NCBI RefSeq assembly: GCF_000759715.1
Contig: NZ_BBLU01000004.1
Coordinates: 124,001-188,000 of the forward strand
DNA: 64,000 nucleotides
Origin: Demequina mangrovi
GTDB taxonomy: Bacteria; Actinomycetota; Actinomycetes; Actinomycetales; Demequinaceae
Direction: 5' to 3'
This document shows positions 36,710 to 45,511 of this stretch, piece after piece; position 1 is the stretch's first letter, and every line of letters begins with the position of its first letter. Below the pieces are notes generated by a model. It saw nothing but the letters and a program-made list of their open reading frames with translations, was not told the origin of the DNA and searched no databases. The position numbers were made by a program, and so were the translations under genes.

Positions 36710-37732
36710 ATGCACATCAAGAACCCGTCCTCCCGGGTGCGAGCCGCACTCGGAGCCGTCGCCGCGCTGGGCGTTCTAGCGCTGGCGGCGTGCAGCTCGG
36801 ACACCCCGGCGGAGACGACGTCCTCGTCGGCCGCGGAGCCCGCGGCCAGCGACTCGGCGATGACCGAGACCATGGAGGTGACCGACGTCACCGTCGGCCT
36901 CATCCCGATCCTCGACGTGGGGCCCATCTACCTCGGCGTCGAGAAGGGCTTCTTCGAGGAGGAGGGCCTCAACCTCTCGCTCGAGCTCGCCCAGGGCGGC
37001 GCCTTCATCATCCCCTCGGTCAGCCAGGGGGACTACGAGTTCGGGTTCAGCAACGTCACCTCGCTGATCCTTGCGACCGCCAACGGCGTGGGCCTCGAGG
37101 CGGTCGGTCCCGGCGCCTCGACCAACGGCACCGAGGAGGACATGGCAGCGGTGCTCACCACGTCCGATTCGGGCATCTCCACCGCCAAGGATCTCGAGGG
37201 CAAGAAGGTCGGCGTCAACGCCCTCGCCAACGTCAACACCGCCACCATCAACCAGATGGTGCGCGACGACGGCGGCGACCCCACCAAGGTCACGTACGTC
37301 GAGCTGCCGTTCCCGGACATCGTCCCCGCGATCGTGTCGGGTGACATCGATGCCGGCCAGGTGGTCGAGCCCTTCCGCACGGCCGGCGTCAACCAGGACC
37401 TGGTGAGCATCGGTTCGAACTTCCTGGCGATGAGCCCGACGTTCATGATCGCCGAGTACTTCACCTCGTCCGACTACGCGGCCGAGAACCCCGACGTGGT
37501 CGCGGCCTTCGAGGCCGCGCTCGCCAAGTCGTTCGAGTACGCCACCGCGAACCCCGACGAGGTTCGCGCGATCGTGCTCGACTACACGCAGATGGACGAG
37601 GAGACGGCGAACGCCGTGCGGCTGCCGGGCTGGCCGAGCGAGATCGACGCCGCGTCGGTCGACCTGCAGGCCGAGCTCGCCGTGACGGACGGGACCCTCG
37701 CCGAGATCCCGGACCTGTCCAACCTCAAGTAG
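36710..37732 (+). CDS. ABC transporter substrate-binding lipoprotein, NMT1/THI5-like
   Basis: 340 residues. Signal peptide with lipobox LAAC and Cys28, an Ser/Thr/Glu spacer, then a two-lobed SsuA/TauA/NMT1-like binding fold: IPILDVGPIYLGVEKGFFEEEGL, GNVTS-like region FSNVTSLILATANGV, LEGKKVGVNALANVNTATINQMV. ATG after AAGGAGGAG. First gene of an importer whose permeases and ATPase are of the nitrate/sulfonate/taurine class. Neighbouring enzymes suggest an aromatic or tricarboxylic acid-like ligand (inference). Confidence 0.88.
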   Translation: MHIKNPSSRVRAALGAVAALGVLALAACSSDTPAETTSSSAAEPAASDSAMTETMEVTDVTVGLIPILDVGPIYLGVEKGFFEEEGLNLSLELAQGGAFIIPSVSQGDYEFGFSNVTSLILATANGVGLEAVGPGASTNGTEEDMAAVLTTSDSGISTAKDLEGKKVGVNALANVNTATINQMVRDDGGDPTKVTYVELPFPDIVPAIVSGDIDAGQVVEPFRTAGVNQDLVSIGSNFLAMSPTFMIAEYFTSSDYAAENPDVVAAFEAALAKSFEYATANPDEVRAIVLDYTQMDEETANAVRLPGWPSEIDAASVDLQAELAVTDGTLAEIPDLSNLK

Positions 37733-37737
37733 CGGGA

Positions 37738-37770
37738 CCGGGGCCGCGGCTTCCCCCGCCGCGGCCCCGG
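37738..37770 (+). terminator. hairpin between binding protein and permease genes
   Basis: Perfect 13-bp stem CCGGGGCCGCGGC (37738-37750) and GCCGCGGCCCCGG (37758-37770), loop TTCCCCC. Intra-operonic, as in pstS-pstC; likely reduces permease expression relative to the binding protein. Confidence 0.75.
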
Positions 37771-37843
37771 GTCCTCGCTCCGGCATCGTCCGCCTTCCCC
37801 CTCATCCCCACCCGACGGTCCGCCGTCGGATCGGAGGCCCCCT

Positions 37844-38683
37844 GTGTCCTCGAGCCCATCCACGCTCGCACCGCCCGCCCGGCCGCGGGTCGGCGCCCGC
37901 CCTCGACGGCCGCGCCGCAGCCGTGATCTCTGGCTCGGCATCGCCGGCGTCCTCATCGTCCTCGCGGGGGCCGAGACGCTGTCGCGCACGGGCATCGTCA
38001 ACCCCGACTTCCTCCCTCCCGTCACCGCGATGTACGCGGCGCTCTTCGAGATGCTCGGCGAGGGCTGGTTTTGGGAGGCGCTGTGGCTCACGGTGCGCGG
38101 CTGGGCGATCGGCCTCGCTGCGGCCATGGCGCTCGGCATCGCGCTCGGCTTCGTGATCGGTTCCGTGCCGTTCCTGCGCAAGTTCACCAGCTCGACGATC
38201 GAGTTCCTGCGCCCGATCCCCTCGGTCGCGCTGATCCCGCTGGTGATCCTGCTGTTCGGCACGCAGCCGCAGTCGGCATTCGTGCTGGTGCTCTACGCCG
38301 CGTTCTGGCAGGTGCTGGTGCAGGTGCTGTACGGCGTCGCCGACGTCGACCCGGTGGCCCGCGATACCGCGCGCTCGTATCAGTTCGGGCCGATCCGTGT
38401 CGCACGGTCCGTCATCTACCCCACGGCGCTGCCCTACATCATGACGGCCTTCAGGCTCGGAGCGGCCGTGGCGCTCATCCTCGAGATCACCGCGGAGCTG
38501 GTGATCGGCGTGGATGGCCTGGGCCGCGAGCTCGGCATCGCCCAGAGCTCTAACGCGGTCCCCGAGACCTACGCGCTCGTGATCGTCATCGGCCTCATCG
38601 GCGTGGCCGTCAACCTGCTCGCACGGTTCGTCGAGCGCAAGGCCCTCTGGTGGCACCCCTCGGTGAGGAGCGAGAACTCATGA
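37844..38683 (+). CDS. ABC transporter permease (SsuC/TauC type), subunit 1
   Basis: 279 residues, GTG start. Basic Pro/Arg-rich N-terminus, about six membrane helices, and the coupling loop around DPVARDTARSYQFGPIRVARSVIYPTALPY (EAA motif). Overlaps the second permease by ATGA. With it probably forms a heterodimeric channel, since two different permeases are encoded where SsuC-type systems often use one. Confidence 0.88.
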   Translation: MSSSPSTLAPPARPRVGARPRRPRRSRDLWLGIAGVLIVLAGAETLSRTGIVNPDFLPPVTAMYAALFEMLGEGWFWEALWLTVRGWAIGLAAAMALGIALGFVIGSVPFLRKFTSSTIEFLRPIPSVALIPLVILLFGTQPQSAFVLVLYAAFWQVLVQVLYGVADVDPVARDTARSYQFGPIRVARSVIYPTALPYIMTAFRLGAAVALILEITAELVIGVDGLGRELGIAQSSNAVPETYALVIVIGLIGVAVNLLARFVERKALWWHPSVRSENS

Positions 38684-39459
38684 CCCGGTTCCTCAAGGCG
38701 ACGGGCTACGCCGTCGGCCTCCCCGCGATCCTGCTCACCGCGTGGTGGTTCGGCTCGGCGAACTCCACGAACACCTTCTGGCCGCCGCTGTCCACGATCA
38801 TCGAGACGTTCCCCACCACGTGGACCTGGGACCGCATCGTCGCCGACGTGTTCCCGTCGCTCGCCCGTCTGGGAATCGGCTTCGGCATCGCGGTGGTGGT
38901 CGGCATCGTCCTGGGCACCGCGATCGGCCTGTCGCCGACCCTGCGTGCCCTGTCGGAGCCGGTCCTCGAGTTCTTCCGCGCCGTGCCGCCGCCGGTGCTG
39001 GTCCCGATCATCGCGCTGTTCGCCGGCTACACCGGCTGGCTCGGCAAGATCGTCACCATCGCGCTCGGCTGCCTCTGGCCCATCCTGCTCAACACGGTCG
39101 AGGGCGTCCGCGGGCTCGAGCCCACGCTCACCGACACCGCGAAGAGCTACCGGCTCAGCCCGTGGCGCCGGCTCGTGTTCGTGGTGCTGCCCGGCACGAG
39201 CCCGCGGATCTTCACCGGCGCCCGTCAGGCGCTGTCCATCGGCGTGATCCTCATGGTCATCTCGGAGCTGTTCGGGGCCAACCGTGGCCTCGGCGCCGCG
39301 ATCGTCCAGTTCCAGAGGAGCTTCGCCATCCCCCAGATGTGGACGGGCGTGATCGTGCTCGGCCTCATCGGAGTCCTGCTCGCCGCCCTCTTCAAGGTGG
39401 TCGAGAACCGCATGCTCGCCTGGTACCTGGGCCAGCGTCAGATCGATCGAGGAGAGTAG
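38680..39459 (+). CDS. ABC transporter permease (SsuC/TauC type), subunit 2
   Basis: 259 residues from ATG 38680 overlapping the previous stop. About six helices; coupling loop LEPTLTDTAKSYRLSPWRRLVFVVLPGTSP and the usual GVILMVISELFGANRGLGAAIVQFQ block. Paralogue of subunit 1 and immediately followed by the ATPase gene. Confidence 0.9.
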   Translation: MTRFLKATGYAVGLPAILLTAWWFGSANSTNTFWPPLSTIIETFPTTWTWDRIVADVFPSLARLGIGFGIAVVVGIVLGTAIGLSPTLRALSEPVLEFFRAVPPPVLVPIIALFAGYTGWLGKIVTIALGCLWPILLNTVEGVRGLEPTLTDTAKSYRLSPWRRLVFVVLPGTSPRIFTGARQALSIGVILMVISELFGANRGLGAAIVQFQRSFAIPQMWTGVIVLGLIGVLLAALFKVVENRMLAWYLGQRQIDRGE

Positions 39460-39461
39460 AC

Positions 39462-40352
39462 ATGGCCATCACCAAGGCGCCGCTGTTCACGTCGCGTCGG
39501 GCGGAGGCCGAGCCGTCGGCCGCCGCGGAGGGCACGTCGGTCGCTCTCGACCTGCGCGGGGTCCAGAAGACCTACGACACCCCCGGACGCCCTCAGGTCG
39601 AGGCGATCCGTCACCTCGACTTCTCGATCCGCAGGGGCGAGCTCGTGTGCGTCGTCGGCCCCTCCGGAGCCGGCAAGACCACGCTGCTGCGCTCGATCGC
39701 GGGCCTGCTCGACCTCACCGGCGGCGAGGTGGTGCTCGACGGCAACGTCGTGACGGGGCCGCCGGAGGGCATGGCGGTCGTGTTCCAGGAGTACGGGCGC
39801 AGCCTCTTCCCGTGGATGACGGTGCGTCAGAACGTCGAGCTCCCGCTCAAGGAGAAGGGCCTCGACAAGGCGACGCGGCGCGAGAAGGTCAACCGCGCGC
39901 TCGAGGAGGTGGGCCTCACCGAGGCCGCCGAGCAGCATCCGTGGCAGCTGTCGGGCGGCATGCAGCAGCGCGTCGCGATCGCGCGCGCCGTCGCGTACGA
40001 GCCCAGCGTGCTGCTCATGGACGAGCCGTTCGCGGCCGTCGACGCGCAGACGCGCGCCGAGCTCGAGGATCTGGTGCGCTCGCTGTGGAAGCACCTGGGC
40101 GTCACGGTGCTCTTCGTCACGCACGACATCGACGAGGCCGTGTACCTGGGCGAGCGCGTCATCGTGCTGTCCAACCGCCCGACCGTGCTCATGGAGGACG
40201 TCGACGTCGATCTTCCCGCCGAGCGCGACCAGCTCACCACGCGCTCGCTCGCGCGCTTCGGCGAGCTCCGGGGCCACGTGTACTCGCTCATCCAGCGCGC
40301 GAAGCGCGGCGACCGGCCGGACGCGCCGCTGCCCGCCTCGAAGGGGGAGTGA
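39462..40352 (+). CDS. ABC transporter ATP-binding protein (SsuB/TauB type)
   Basis: 296 residues. Walker A GPSGAGKTT at 66-74, Q-loop VFQEYGRSLFPWMTVRQNV, signature LSGGMQQRVAIARAV, Walker B LLMDEPFAAVD, H-loop FVTHDIDEAVYLGERV. Start ATG 39462 after GGAGAG; a much longer in-frame extension overlaps the permease gene and is not real. Completes the importer; the aldolase gene begins 2 bp after its stop. Confidence 0.93.
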   Translation: MAITKAPLFTSRRAEAEPSAAAEGTSVALDLRGVQKTYDTPGRPQVEAIRHLDFSIRRGELVCVVGPSGAGKTTLLRSIAGLLDLTGGEVVLDGNVVTGPPEGMAVVFQEYGRSLFPWMTVRQNVELPLKEKGLDKATRREKVNRALEEVGLTEAAEQHPWQLSGGMQQRVAIARAVAYEPSVLLMDEPFAAVDAQTRAELEDLVRSLWKHLGVTVLFVTHDIDEAVYLGERVIVLSNRPTVLMEDVDVDLPAERDQLTTRSLARFGELRGHVYSLIQRAKRGDRPDAPLPASKGE

Positions 40353-40353
40353 C

Positions 40354-41049
40354 GTGGAGACCGTGATCCTCACCGACCCCCCACGGCCCGCCCGGGAGAC
40401 CGTCGAGGCGTTCTCGACCATCGGCGTCGCGACGGTGCACGAGGCGATGGGCCGCACCGGCTCGATCTCCGCGCTGCGCCCCATCCAGCAGGGCGCCCGG
40501 ATCGCGGGCACCGCGGTGACGGTGATGAGCTGGCCGGGGGACAACCTCATGATCCACGCCGCCATCGAGCAGTGCGGGCCGGGCGACATCCTCGTGGTGA
40601 CCACGCGCGAGCCGTCGTCCCACGGCATGTTCGGCGAGCTGTTCGCAACGGGCCTCCAGCGCCGCGGCGTCGTGGGGGCGCTGATCGACGCCGGCGCGCG
40701 CGACACGCAGGAGATGCGCGACATGGGCTTCCCGGTGTGGTCGCGGCACGTCAACGTCATGGGCACCGTGAAGAGCACGCCGGGCGCGATCAACGTGCCC
40801 ATCGTGGTGGGCGGACAGGTGATCGACGCCGGCGACATCATCGTCGCCGACGACGACGGCATCGTGGTGGTGCCCCGGGCGACGGCGGACGATGCGCTGG
40901 CGAGATCGCGCGCGCGGCTCGCCAAGGAGGAGGCGACGCGCGAGGCGTTCGTGGGCGGCGAGCTCGGGCTCGACCGCTACGGGATGCGTCCCGTGCTGGC
41001 GGACCTCGGCGTCACGTACCGGCGCCACCCGGAGGCGGACGCCTCATGA
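40354..41049 (+). CDS. 4-carboxy-4-hydroxy-2-oxoadipate aldolase (RraA-like fold)
   Basis: 231 residues. Class II HMG/CHA aldolase: cleaves CHA to pyruvate and oxaloacetate, the last step of the protocatechuate 4,5-cleavage and gallate pathways (EC 4.1.3.17), with oxaloacetate decarboxylase side activity. Family marks: VATVHEAMGRTGSIS, GDILVVTTREPSSHGMFGELFATGLQRRGVVGALIDAGARD (the G-x-GARD metal/pyruvate site) and DDDGIVVVPR. The tautomerase and hydratase genes next door support CHA rather than an RNase E-inhibitor role. GTG start; overlaps the next gene by 4 bp. Confidence 0.88.
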   Translation: METVILTDPPRPARETVEAFSTIGVATVHEAMGRTGSISALRPIQQGARIAGTAVTVMSWPGDNLMIHAAIEQCGPGDILVVTTREPSSHGMFGELFATGLQRRGVVGALIDAGARDTQEMRDMGFPVWSRHVNVMGTVKSTPGAINVPIVVGGQVIDAGDIIVADDDGIVVVPRATADDALARSRARLAKEEATREAFVGGELGLDRYGMRPVLADLGVTYRRHPEADAS

Positions 41050-42098
41050 GCGGTATCCCGTGCGCGCTCATGCGGGGCGGCACGTCCAAGGGCGGGATCT
41101 TCCTGGCCTCGGACCTGCCGGCCGAGCCGGCGCTGCGGGACGACCTGCTGCTGCGGATCATGGGCAGTCCCGACATCCGTCAGATCGACGGGCTCGGCGG
41201 CGCTCATCCGCTCACCAGCAAGGTGGGCGTGGTGAGCCTCTCGGAGGATCCCGACGCCGACGTCGACTACCTGTTCCTCCAGGTCGCGGTCGACCAGCCG
41301 GTGGTCTCGACCTCGCAGACCTGCGGCAACATCCTCGCCGCGGTTGCGCCCTTCGCGATCGAGCGGGGGCTGGTGCCCGCGCTCGAGGGACGCACCGTGG
41401 TGCGCGTGCGGATGGTCAACACCGGGACCGTCGCGGCGCTCGCGGTCCGCACCCCGGGTCGTGAGGTGACGTATCACGGCGAGGCGGAGATCTCCGGCGT
41501 CCCGGGCACCGCGGCGCCGATCGAGGTCGCGCTCGATCCCGCCGCCGGGGCGCTGCTGCCCACCGGCAACCTCGTCGACCGAATCGCCGGCGTCGAGGCC
41601 ACGCTCATCGACAACGGCATGGCCTCGGTGCTCGTGCGGGCCGCCGACCTCGGTCTCGCGGGGGACGAGGCTCCCGCCTCGCTCGAAGCGGATGCCGAGG
41701 TGGTGCGCCGCATCGCCGAGATCCGCGCCGCCGCGTTCCCGCTCATGGGCATCGAGGGGACGCCGGAGACCACCACGACGCCCAAGATCGTGCTGCTCTC
41801 GGCGGCCGCCGCGGGAGGCACGCTGCGCACCCGCAGCTTCATCCCGTTCCGCGTCCACGAGGCCATCGGCGTGCTCGGGGCGGCGTCGGTGGCCGCAGGC
41901 GCGCGGCTCGCGGGGACAGTCGCGGACGGCCTCGCCACGTTGCCGGCCGACGGCGAGCCGATGCGCATCGAGCACCCCACCGGCTTCCTCGACCTCTACG
42001 TGGACCCGCACCCCGACGACCCCGCGCGCGTGGGCGAGTCCCGCGTGGTGCGCACCGCCCGCATGATCATGGACGGCAAGGTCCACCCCCGCCCGTGA
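41046..42098 (+). CDS. 4-oxalomesaconate tautomerase (PrpF/GalD/LigU family)
   Basis: 350 residues from ATG 41046. The PrpF-type start CALMRGGTSKGG is followed by DGLGGAHPLTSKVG and catalytic-site Cys93 in SQTCGNIL; two mirror diaminopimelate-epimerase-like lobes. Isomerises keto or enol 4-oxalomesaconate, or the double-bond position, so that LigJ can hydrate it. The aldolase and LigJ-like hydratase genes on either side make this assignment better than methylaconitate isomerase (PrpF), for which no 2-methylcitrate genes are present. Confidence 0.87.
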   Translation: MSGIPCALMRGGTSKGGIFLASDLPAEPALRDDLLLRIMGSPDIRQIDGLGGAHPLTSKVGVVSLSEDPDADVDYLFLQVAVDQPVVSTSQTCGNILAAVAPFAIERGLVPALEGRTVVRVRMVNTGTVAALAVRTPGREVTYHGEAEISGVPGTAAPIEVALDPAAGALLPTGNLVDRIAGVEATLIDNGMASVLVRAADLGLAGDEAPASLEADAEVVRRIAEIRAAAFPLMGIEGTPETTTTPKIVLLSAAAAGGTLRTRSFIPFRVHEAIGVLGAASVAAGARLAGTVADGLATLPADGEPMRIEHPTGFLDLYVDPHPDDPARVGESRVVRTARMIMDGKVHPRP

Positions 42099-42123
42099 AC
42101 GCCCGTACGACGAAGGAGCGCGC

Positions 42124-42171
42124 ATGACGACGCAGCCGATCACGCCCACCGCGGCGGGGGTCCGACGATGA
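42124..42171 (+). CDS. 15-codon mini-ORF, leader peptide or gene remnant
   Basis: Reads MTTQPITPTAAGVRR then TGA. It has the best Shine-Dalgarno of the region (GAAGGAG at 42113-42119) and its stop overlaps the next gene's ATG by 4 bp (ATGA). The following dehydrogenase has no ribosome site of its own, so translation of this peptide probably delivers ribosomes to it. Either a genuine coupling leader or the leftover 5' end of a deleted gene. Confidence 0.45.
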   Translation: MTTQPITPTAAGVRR

Positions 42172-43055
42172 CCCGGGTCGCCCTCATCGGGCTCGGCGAG
42201 GTGGGCCGGATCTTCGTCGAGGACCTTCGCGCGCTCGGGATCACCGATCTCGCCGCATGGGACACGGCCTTCGGCGACGAGGCCTCGCGCGCGAGCCTCA
42301 ACGCCCGCGCGCTGGGGATCCGGCCCGCGAGCTCCGCGGCCGAGGCCGTCGCCGGCGCGGACCTCGTGGTGAGCGCGGTGACCGCGATGAACTGCGTGCC
42401 CGCCGCATCGTCCGCGGTGTCCGGGCTTGCGACGGGCGCCTGGTTCTTCGACCTCAACTCGAGCTCGCCGGGTCACAAGCAGGAGGCCGCCGCGGAGATC
42501 CACGCGGCGGGCGGCCGGTACGTCGAGGCCGCGCTGATGTCGCCCATCGGCCCGCGACGGCTCGACTCGCCGTTCCTGCTCGGAGGTCCGCATGCCGCGC
42601 GCTTCGGCGAGGCGGCCGCCGGCTACGGGCTCACCGCGACGACGGTGGGCGCGGCGGTGGTCGGCGTCGCGGCGGCGACCAAGCTGTGCCGCTCCGTGGT
42701 GGTGAAGGGGCTCGAGGCGCTGCTGTCCGAGTCGCTCCTCGCGGCGCGGCACTACGGCGTCGACCGCGAGGTGGTCGCGTCGCTGTCGAACATCCTGCCC
42801 GAGGCCGACTGGGAGGCCATCGCGGGCTACTTCATCTCGCGCTCGCTCGAGCACGGCGTGCGGCGTGCGGAGGAGATGGAGGAGGCCGCCGAGACCGTCG
42901 CGGAGGCGGGGGTGACGCCGTGGATGGCGTCGGCGACCGTCGAGCGGCAGCGCTGGGCGGCGCAGTTCGGCGAGGTGCTGCCGCAGGCGAGCACCCCGGA
43001 GCTGGTCGACGCGGTCCGCCTCGCGGCGGGTCTGCTGGAGGAGGGAGAGTCATGA
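42168..43055 (+). CDS. NAD(P)-binding dehydrogenase, 6-phosphogluconate dehydrogenase/DUF1932-like
   Basis: 295 residues. Rossmann motif ALIGLGEVGRIFVEDL, FFDLNSSSPGHKQEAA (substrate loop of beta-hydroxyacid dehydrogenases), and an all-helical C-terminal DUF1932 domain with ATKLCRSVVVKGLEALLSESLLAA carrying the usual catalytic Lys. It is not LigC, whose fold is GFO/IDH type, so it introduces a step outside the textbook pathway; oxidation of a hydroxy acid to oxalomesaconate or CHA level is my inference. Coupled to LigJ by ATGA. Confidence 0.78.
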   Translation: MTRVALIGLGEVGRIFVEDLRALGITDLAAWDTAFGDEASRASLNARALGIRPASSAAEAVAGADLVVSAVTAMNCVPAASSAVSGLATGAWFFDLNSSSPGHKQEAAAEIHAAGGRYVEAALMSPIGPRRLDSPFLLGGPHAARFGEAAAGYGLTATTVGAAVVGVAAATKLCRSVVVKGLEALLSESLLAARHYGVDREVVASLSNILPEADWEAIAGYFISRSLEHGVRRAEEMEEAAETVAEAGVTPWMASATVERQRWAAQFGEVLPQASTPELVDAVRLAAGLLEEGES

Positions 43056-44068
43056 TCATCGACTGCCACGGTCACTACACGACCGCGCCTGCGGCTCACA
43101 CGGAGTGGCGGGGCGCGCAGCTCGCCGCCTGGGAGTCCGGCGCACCTGCACCCGCGTATCCGTCGATCTCCGACGACGAGATCCGCGAGACCATCGAGTC
43201 CAACCAGCTCCGGCTCATCCGCGAGCGCGGTGCGGACGTCACGATCTTCTCGCCGCGTGCCTCGGCCATGGGGCACCACCTGGGCGACCTCTCGACCTCG
43301 GAGGCGTGGACCGCGGCGTGCAACGACCTCGTCGGCCGCGTGGCCGAGCTCTTCCCGGGCACCTTCGTGCCGGTGGGCATGCTGCCGCAGTCCGCGGGCG
43401 CGCCGCTCGACGCCGCGGTTCGCGAGATCGAGCGCCGCGTGGGCGAGGGCTTCATCGGCTTCAACCTCAACCCCGACCCGTCCGGCGGGCACTGGACCTC
43501 GCCGCCGCTCACGGACCGGTACTGGTACCCGGTCTACGAGGCGCTGGTCGCGCACGACGTCCCCGCCATGGTCCATGTGTCGGCCTCGTCGAACCCCGCC
43601 TTCCACGCCACCGGCGCGCATTACATGAACGCCGACACCTCGGCCTTCATGCAGCTGCTCCAGGGCGACCTGTTCGCAGACTTCCCGACGCTGCGGCTCG
43701 TCATCCCGCACGGCGGCGGCGCGGTGCCGTACCACTGGGGCCGCTACCGCGGCCTCGCGGACATGCTCGGCAAGCCCGCGCTCGACGGCCACCTCATGCG
43801 GAACGTCTTCTTCGACACGTGCGTCTACCACCAGCCCGGCATCGACCTCCTGCTGTCGGTGATCGACCACCGCAACGTGCTGTTCGGCTCGGAGATGGTG
43901 GGCGCGGTGCGGGGCATCGACCCGACCACGGGGCGGTACTTCGACGACACGCTGCGGTACATCGAGGCCGCCGCGCTGTCGCCCGAGGACCGCGAGGCGA
44001 TCCTGTCCGGCAACGCGCTGCGGGTGTACCCGCGGCTCACCGCGGCGCTCGAACGCGCGGGGGTGTAG
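43052..44068 (+). CDS. 4-oxalomesaconate hydratase, LigJ-like amidohydrolase-superfamily enzyme
   Basis: 338 residues from ATG 43052. TIM-barrel cog2159-type: begins MIIDCHGHYTTAPAAH (metal His6, His8), then AMVHVSASSNPAFHATGAHY, VIPHGGGAVPYHWGRYRG, and the LigJ-characteristic GSEMVGAVRGIDPTTGR with the catalytic Glu. Adds water to 4-oxalomesaconate to give CHA (EC 4.2.1.83), which the aldolase at 40354 then splits. Last enzyme of the coupled block; MFS gene follows after 65 bp. Confidence 0.9.
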   Translation: MIIDCHGHYTTAPAAHTEWRGAQLAAWESGAPAPAYPSISDDEIRETIESNQLRLIRERGADVTIFSPRASAMGHHLGDLSTSEAWTAACNDLVGRVAELFPGTFVPVGMLPQSAGAPLDAAVREIERRVGEGFIGFNLNPDPSGGHWTSPPLTDRYWYPVYEALVAHDVPAMVHVSASSNPAFHATGAHYMNADTSAFMQLLQGDLFADFPTLRLVIPHGGGAVPYHWGRYRGLADMLGKPALDGHLMRNVFFDTCVYHQPGIDLLLSVIDHRNVLFGSEMVGAVRGIDPTTGRYFDDTLRYIEAAALSPEDREAILSGNALRVYPRLTAALERAGV

Positions 44069-44133
44069 CCGGCGCGCATCGTCCGGGGCGTGGCGGGGGA
44101 TACTGGTGCGTCCCCTCGAGCCCAAGGAGCCGC

Positions 44134-45432
44134 ATGCTCTCGGAGCGCGCACCGCGCCTCGCCTGGATCGTCTACGGAGCAGGGCTCCTCGCGTACTTCG
44201 TCGCGATCGTCAACCGCACCGTCCTCGGCGTCGCCGGGGTCGAGGCGATCTCGCGCTTCTCTCTCGAGGCGACCGGTCTCGCGGTGCTCTCGGTCACGCA
44301 GGTCGCGGCCTACGCGGGGCTCCAGATCCCGGCGGGGCGGCTGCTCGACCGCTTCGGCGCGCGCACGGTGATGACCTCGGGGCTCCTGGTGATGGCGCTC
44401 GGGCAGGTGATGCTCGGCTTCACGCACTCGTTCGAGGTGGCGGTCCTCGCGCGCGTGCTCATCGGCGCCGGCGACGCGCCCATCTTCATCGGCGCCAACC
44501 GGCTCATCGCGCTGTGGTTCCCGCCGCGACGCGTCCCGATGCTGGTGCAGGTGACCGGGCTCGTCGGTCAGGCCGGCCAGCTCGCGACGGCGGTCCCGGT
44601 GGCGGCGCTGCTGCACGCCGCAGGATGGTCGCTCACGTTCGCGGTGGTCGCCGCCGTCAGCGTCGCGGTCGGGATCGTCGCCGGGCTGGGCCTGCGCGCA
44701 CCCGCCGCGGACGATGCACCCGTCGCCCGCGAGAGCATGTGGACGGCCGTGCGCGGCACCACCTCCGTCGCCGGGGCGCGGCTGGGCTTCTGGGTGCACT
44801 TCGTCACGCTGTTCCCGGTCAACACGCTCGCGCTGGTGTGGGCCGTGCCGTTCTTCCTCACGGCGCAGGACAAGTCGCCCGAGCAAGCGAGCCTGCTGCT
44901 CACGTGCCTCACCCTGTCCGCGATGGCGGGTGGGCCGCTCATCGGTTGGCTCACCGGACGGCATCCGCTGCGGCGCTCGTGGCTCGCGCTCGGCTCGGCC
45001 GGGCTGTCCTTCGCCGCCTTCGCGGCTCTGCTCGCGTTCGACACCCCGCGCCCGACCTGGCAGCTCGTGATCTTCATGATCGCCGTCGGGCTGGGCGGTC
45101 CGGCCTCCGCGGTCGGCTTCGACTTCGCGCGGACCTTCTCCGCGCGCCATCGGCTCGGCACGGCGAGCGGCTTCGTCAACGTCGGCGGCTTCGGGGCGAC
45201 GATCGTGTCGGTGCTGCTGGTGGGGCTGGTGCTCCAGCTCGCCTCGCCGCCGGGCGCCACCGAGTACACGCTCGGCGAGTACCGGCTCGCCTTCGGCGCG
45301 CTGCTGCTGCCGTGGACGGTCGGCGTCGCGGGCGTGCTGACGTCGAGGACGCGGACGCGCGCGGACATGGCGCGCGACGGCGTCATCGTGCCGCCGCTCA
45401 GGGTGGCGCTGCGCCGGGCCCGCCGGCGCTGA
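44134..45432 (+). CDS. MFS transporter, first of a tandem pair
   Basis: 432 residues, 12 predicted helices, no signal peptide. ATG 44134 after AAGGAG. Strongly similar to the next gene: shared blocks NRTVLGVAGVEA, RVLIGAGDAPIFI, QAGQLATAVPVA, FVNVGGF. Position after the LigJ block suggests uptake of a related acid (anion symporter-like), but this is inference. A GGACGATGC motif lies in its 5' gap. Confidence 0.85.
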   Translation: MLSERAPRLAWIVYGAGLLAYFVAIVNRTVLGVAGVEAISRFSLEATGLAVLSVTQVAAYAGLQIPAGRLLDRFGARTVMTSGLLVMALGQVMLGFTHSFEVAVLARVLIGAGDAPIFIGANRLIALWFPPRRVPMLVQVTGLVGQAGQLATAVPVAALLHAAGWSLTFAVVAAVSVAVGIVAGLGLRAPAADDAPVARESMWTAVRGTTSVAGARLGFWVHFVTLFPVNTLALVWAVPFFLTAQDKSPEQASLLLTCLTLSAMAGGPLIGWLTGRHPLRRSWLALGSAGLSFAAFAALLAFDTPRPTWQLVIFMIAVGLGGPASAVGFDFARTFSARHRLGTASGFVNVGGFGATIVSVLLVGLVLQLASPPGATEYTLGEYRLAFGALLLPWTVGVAGVLTSRTRTRADMARDGVIVPPLRVALRRARRR

Positions 45433-45511
45433 GCCGAGGGGACGGGCGGGACCGAGGTCCGCCGCGTCCGGCCGCCGCCGCGCGTAGCGTGAGTCGACCC
45501 TGGGAGGCCCC

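Noticed and set aside
41046-42098. PrpF methylaconitate isomerase of the 2-methylcitrate cycle
   Set aside because: No acnD, prpC or prpB nearby, while LigJ-like and CHA aldolase genes flank it.
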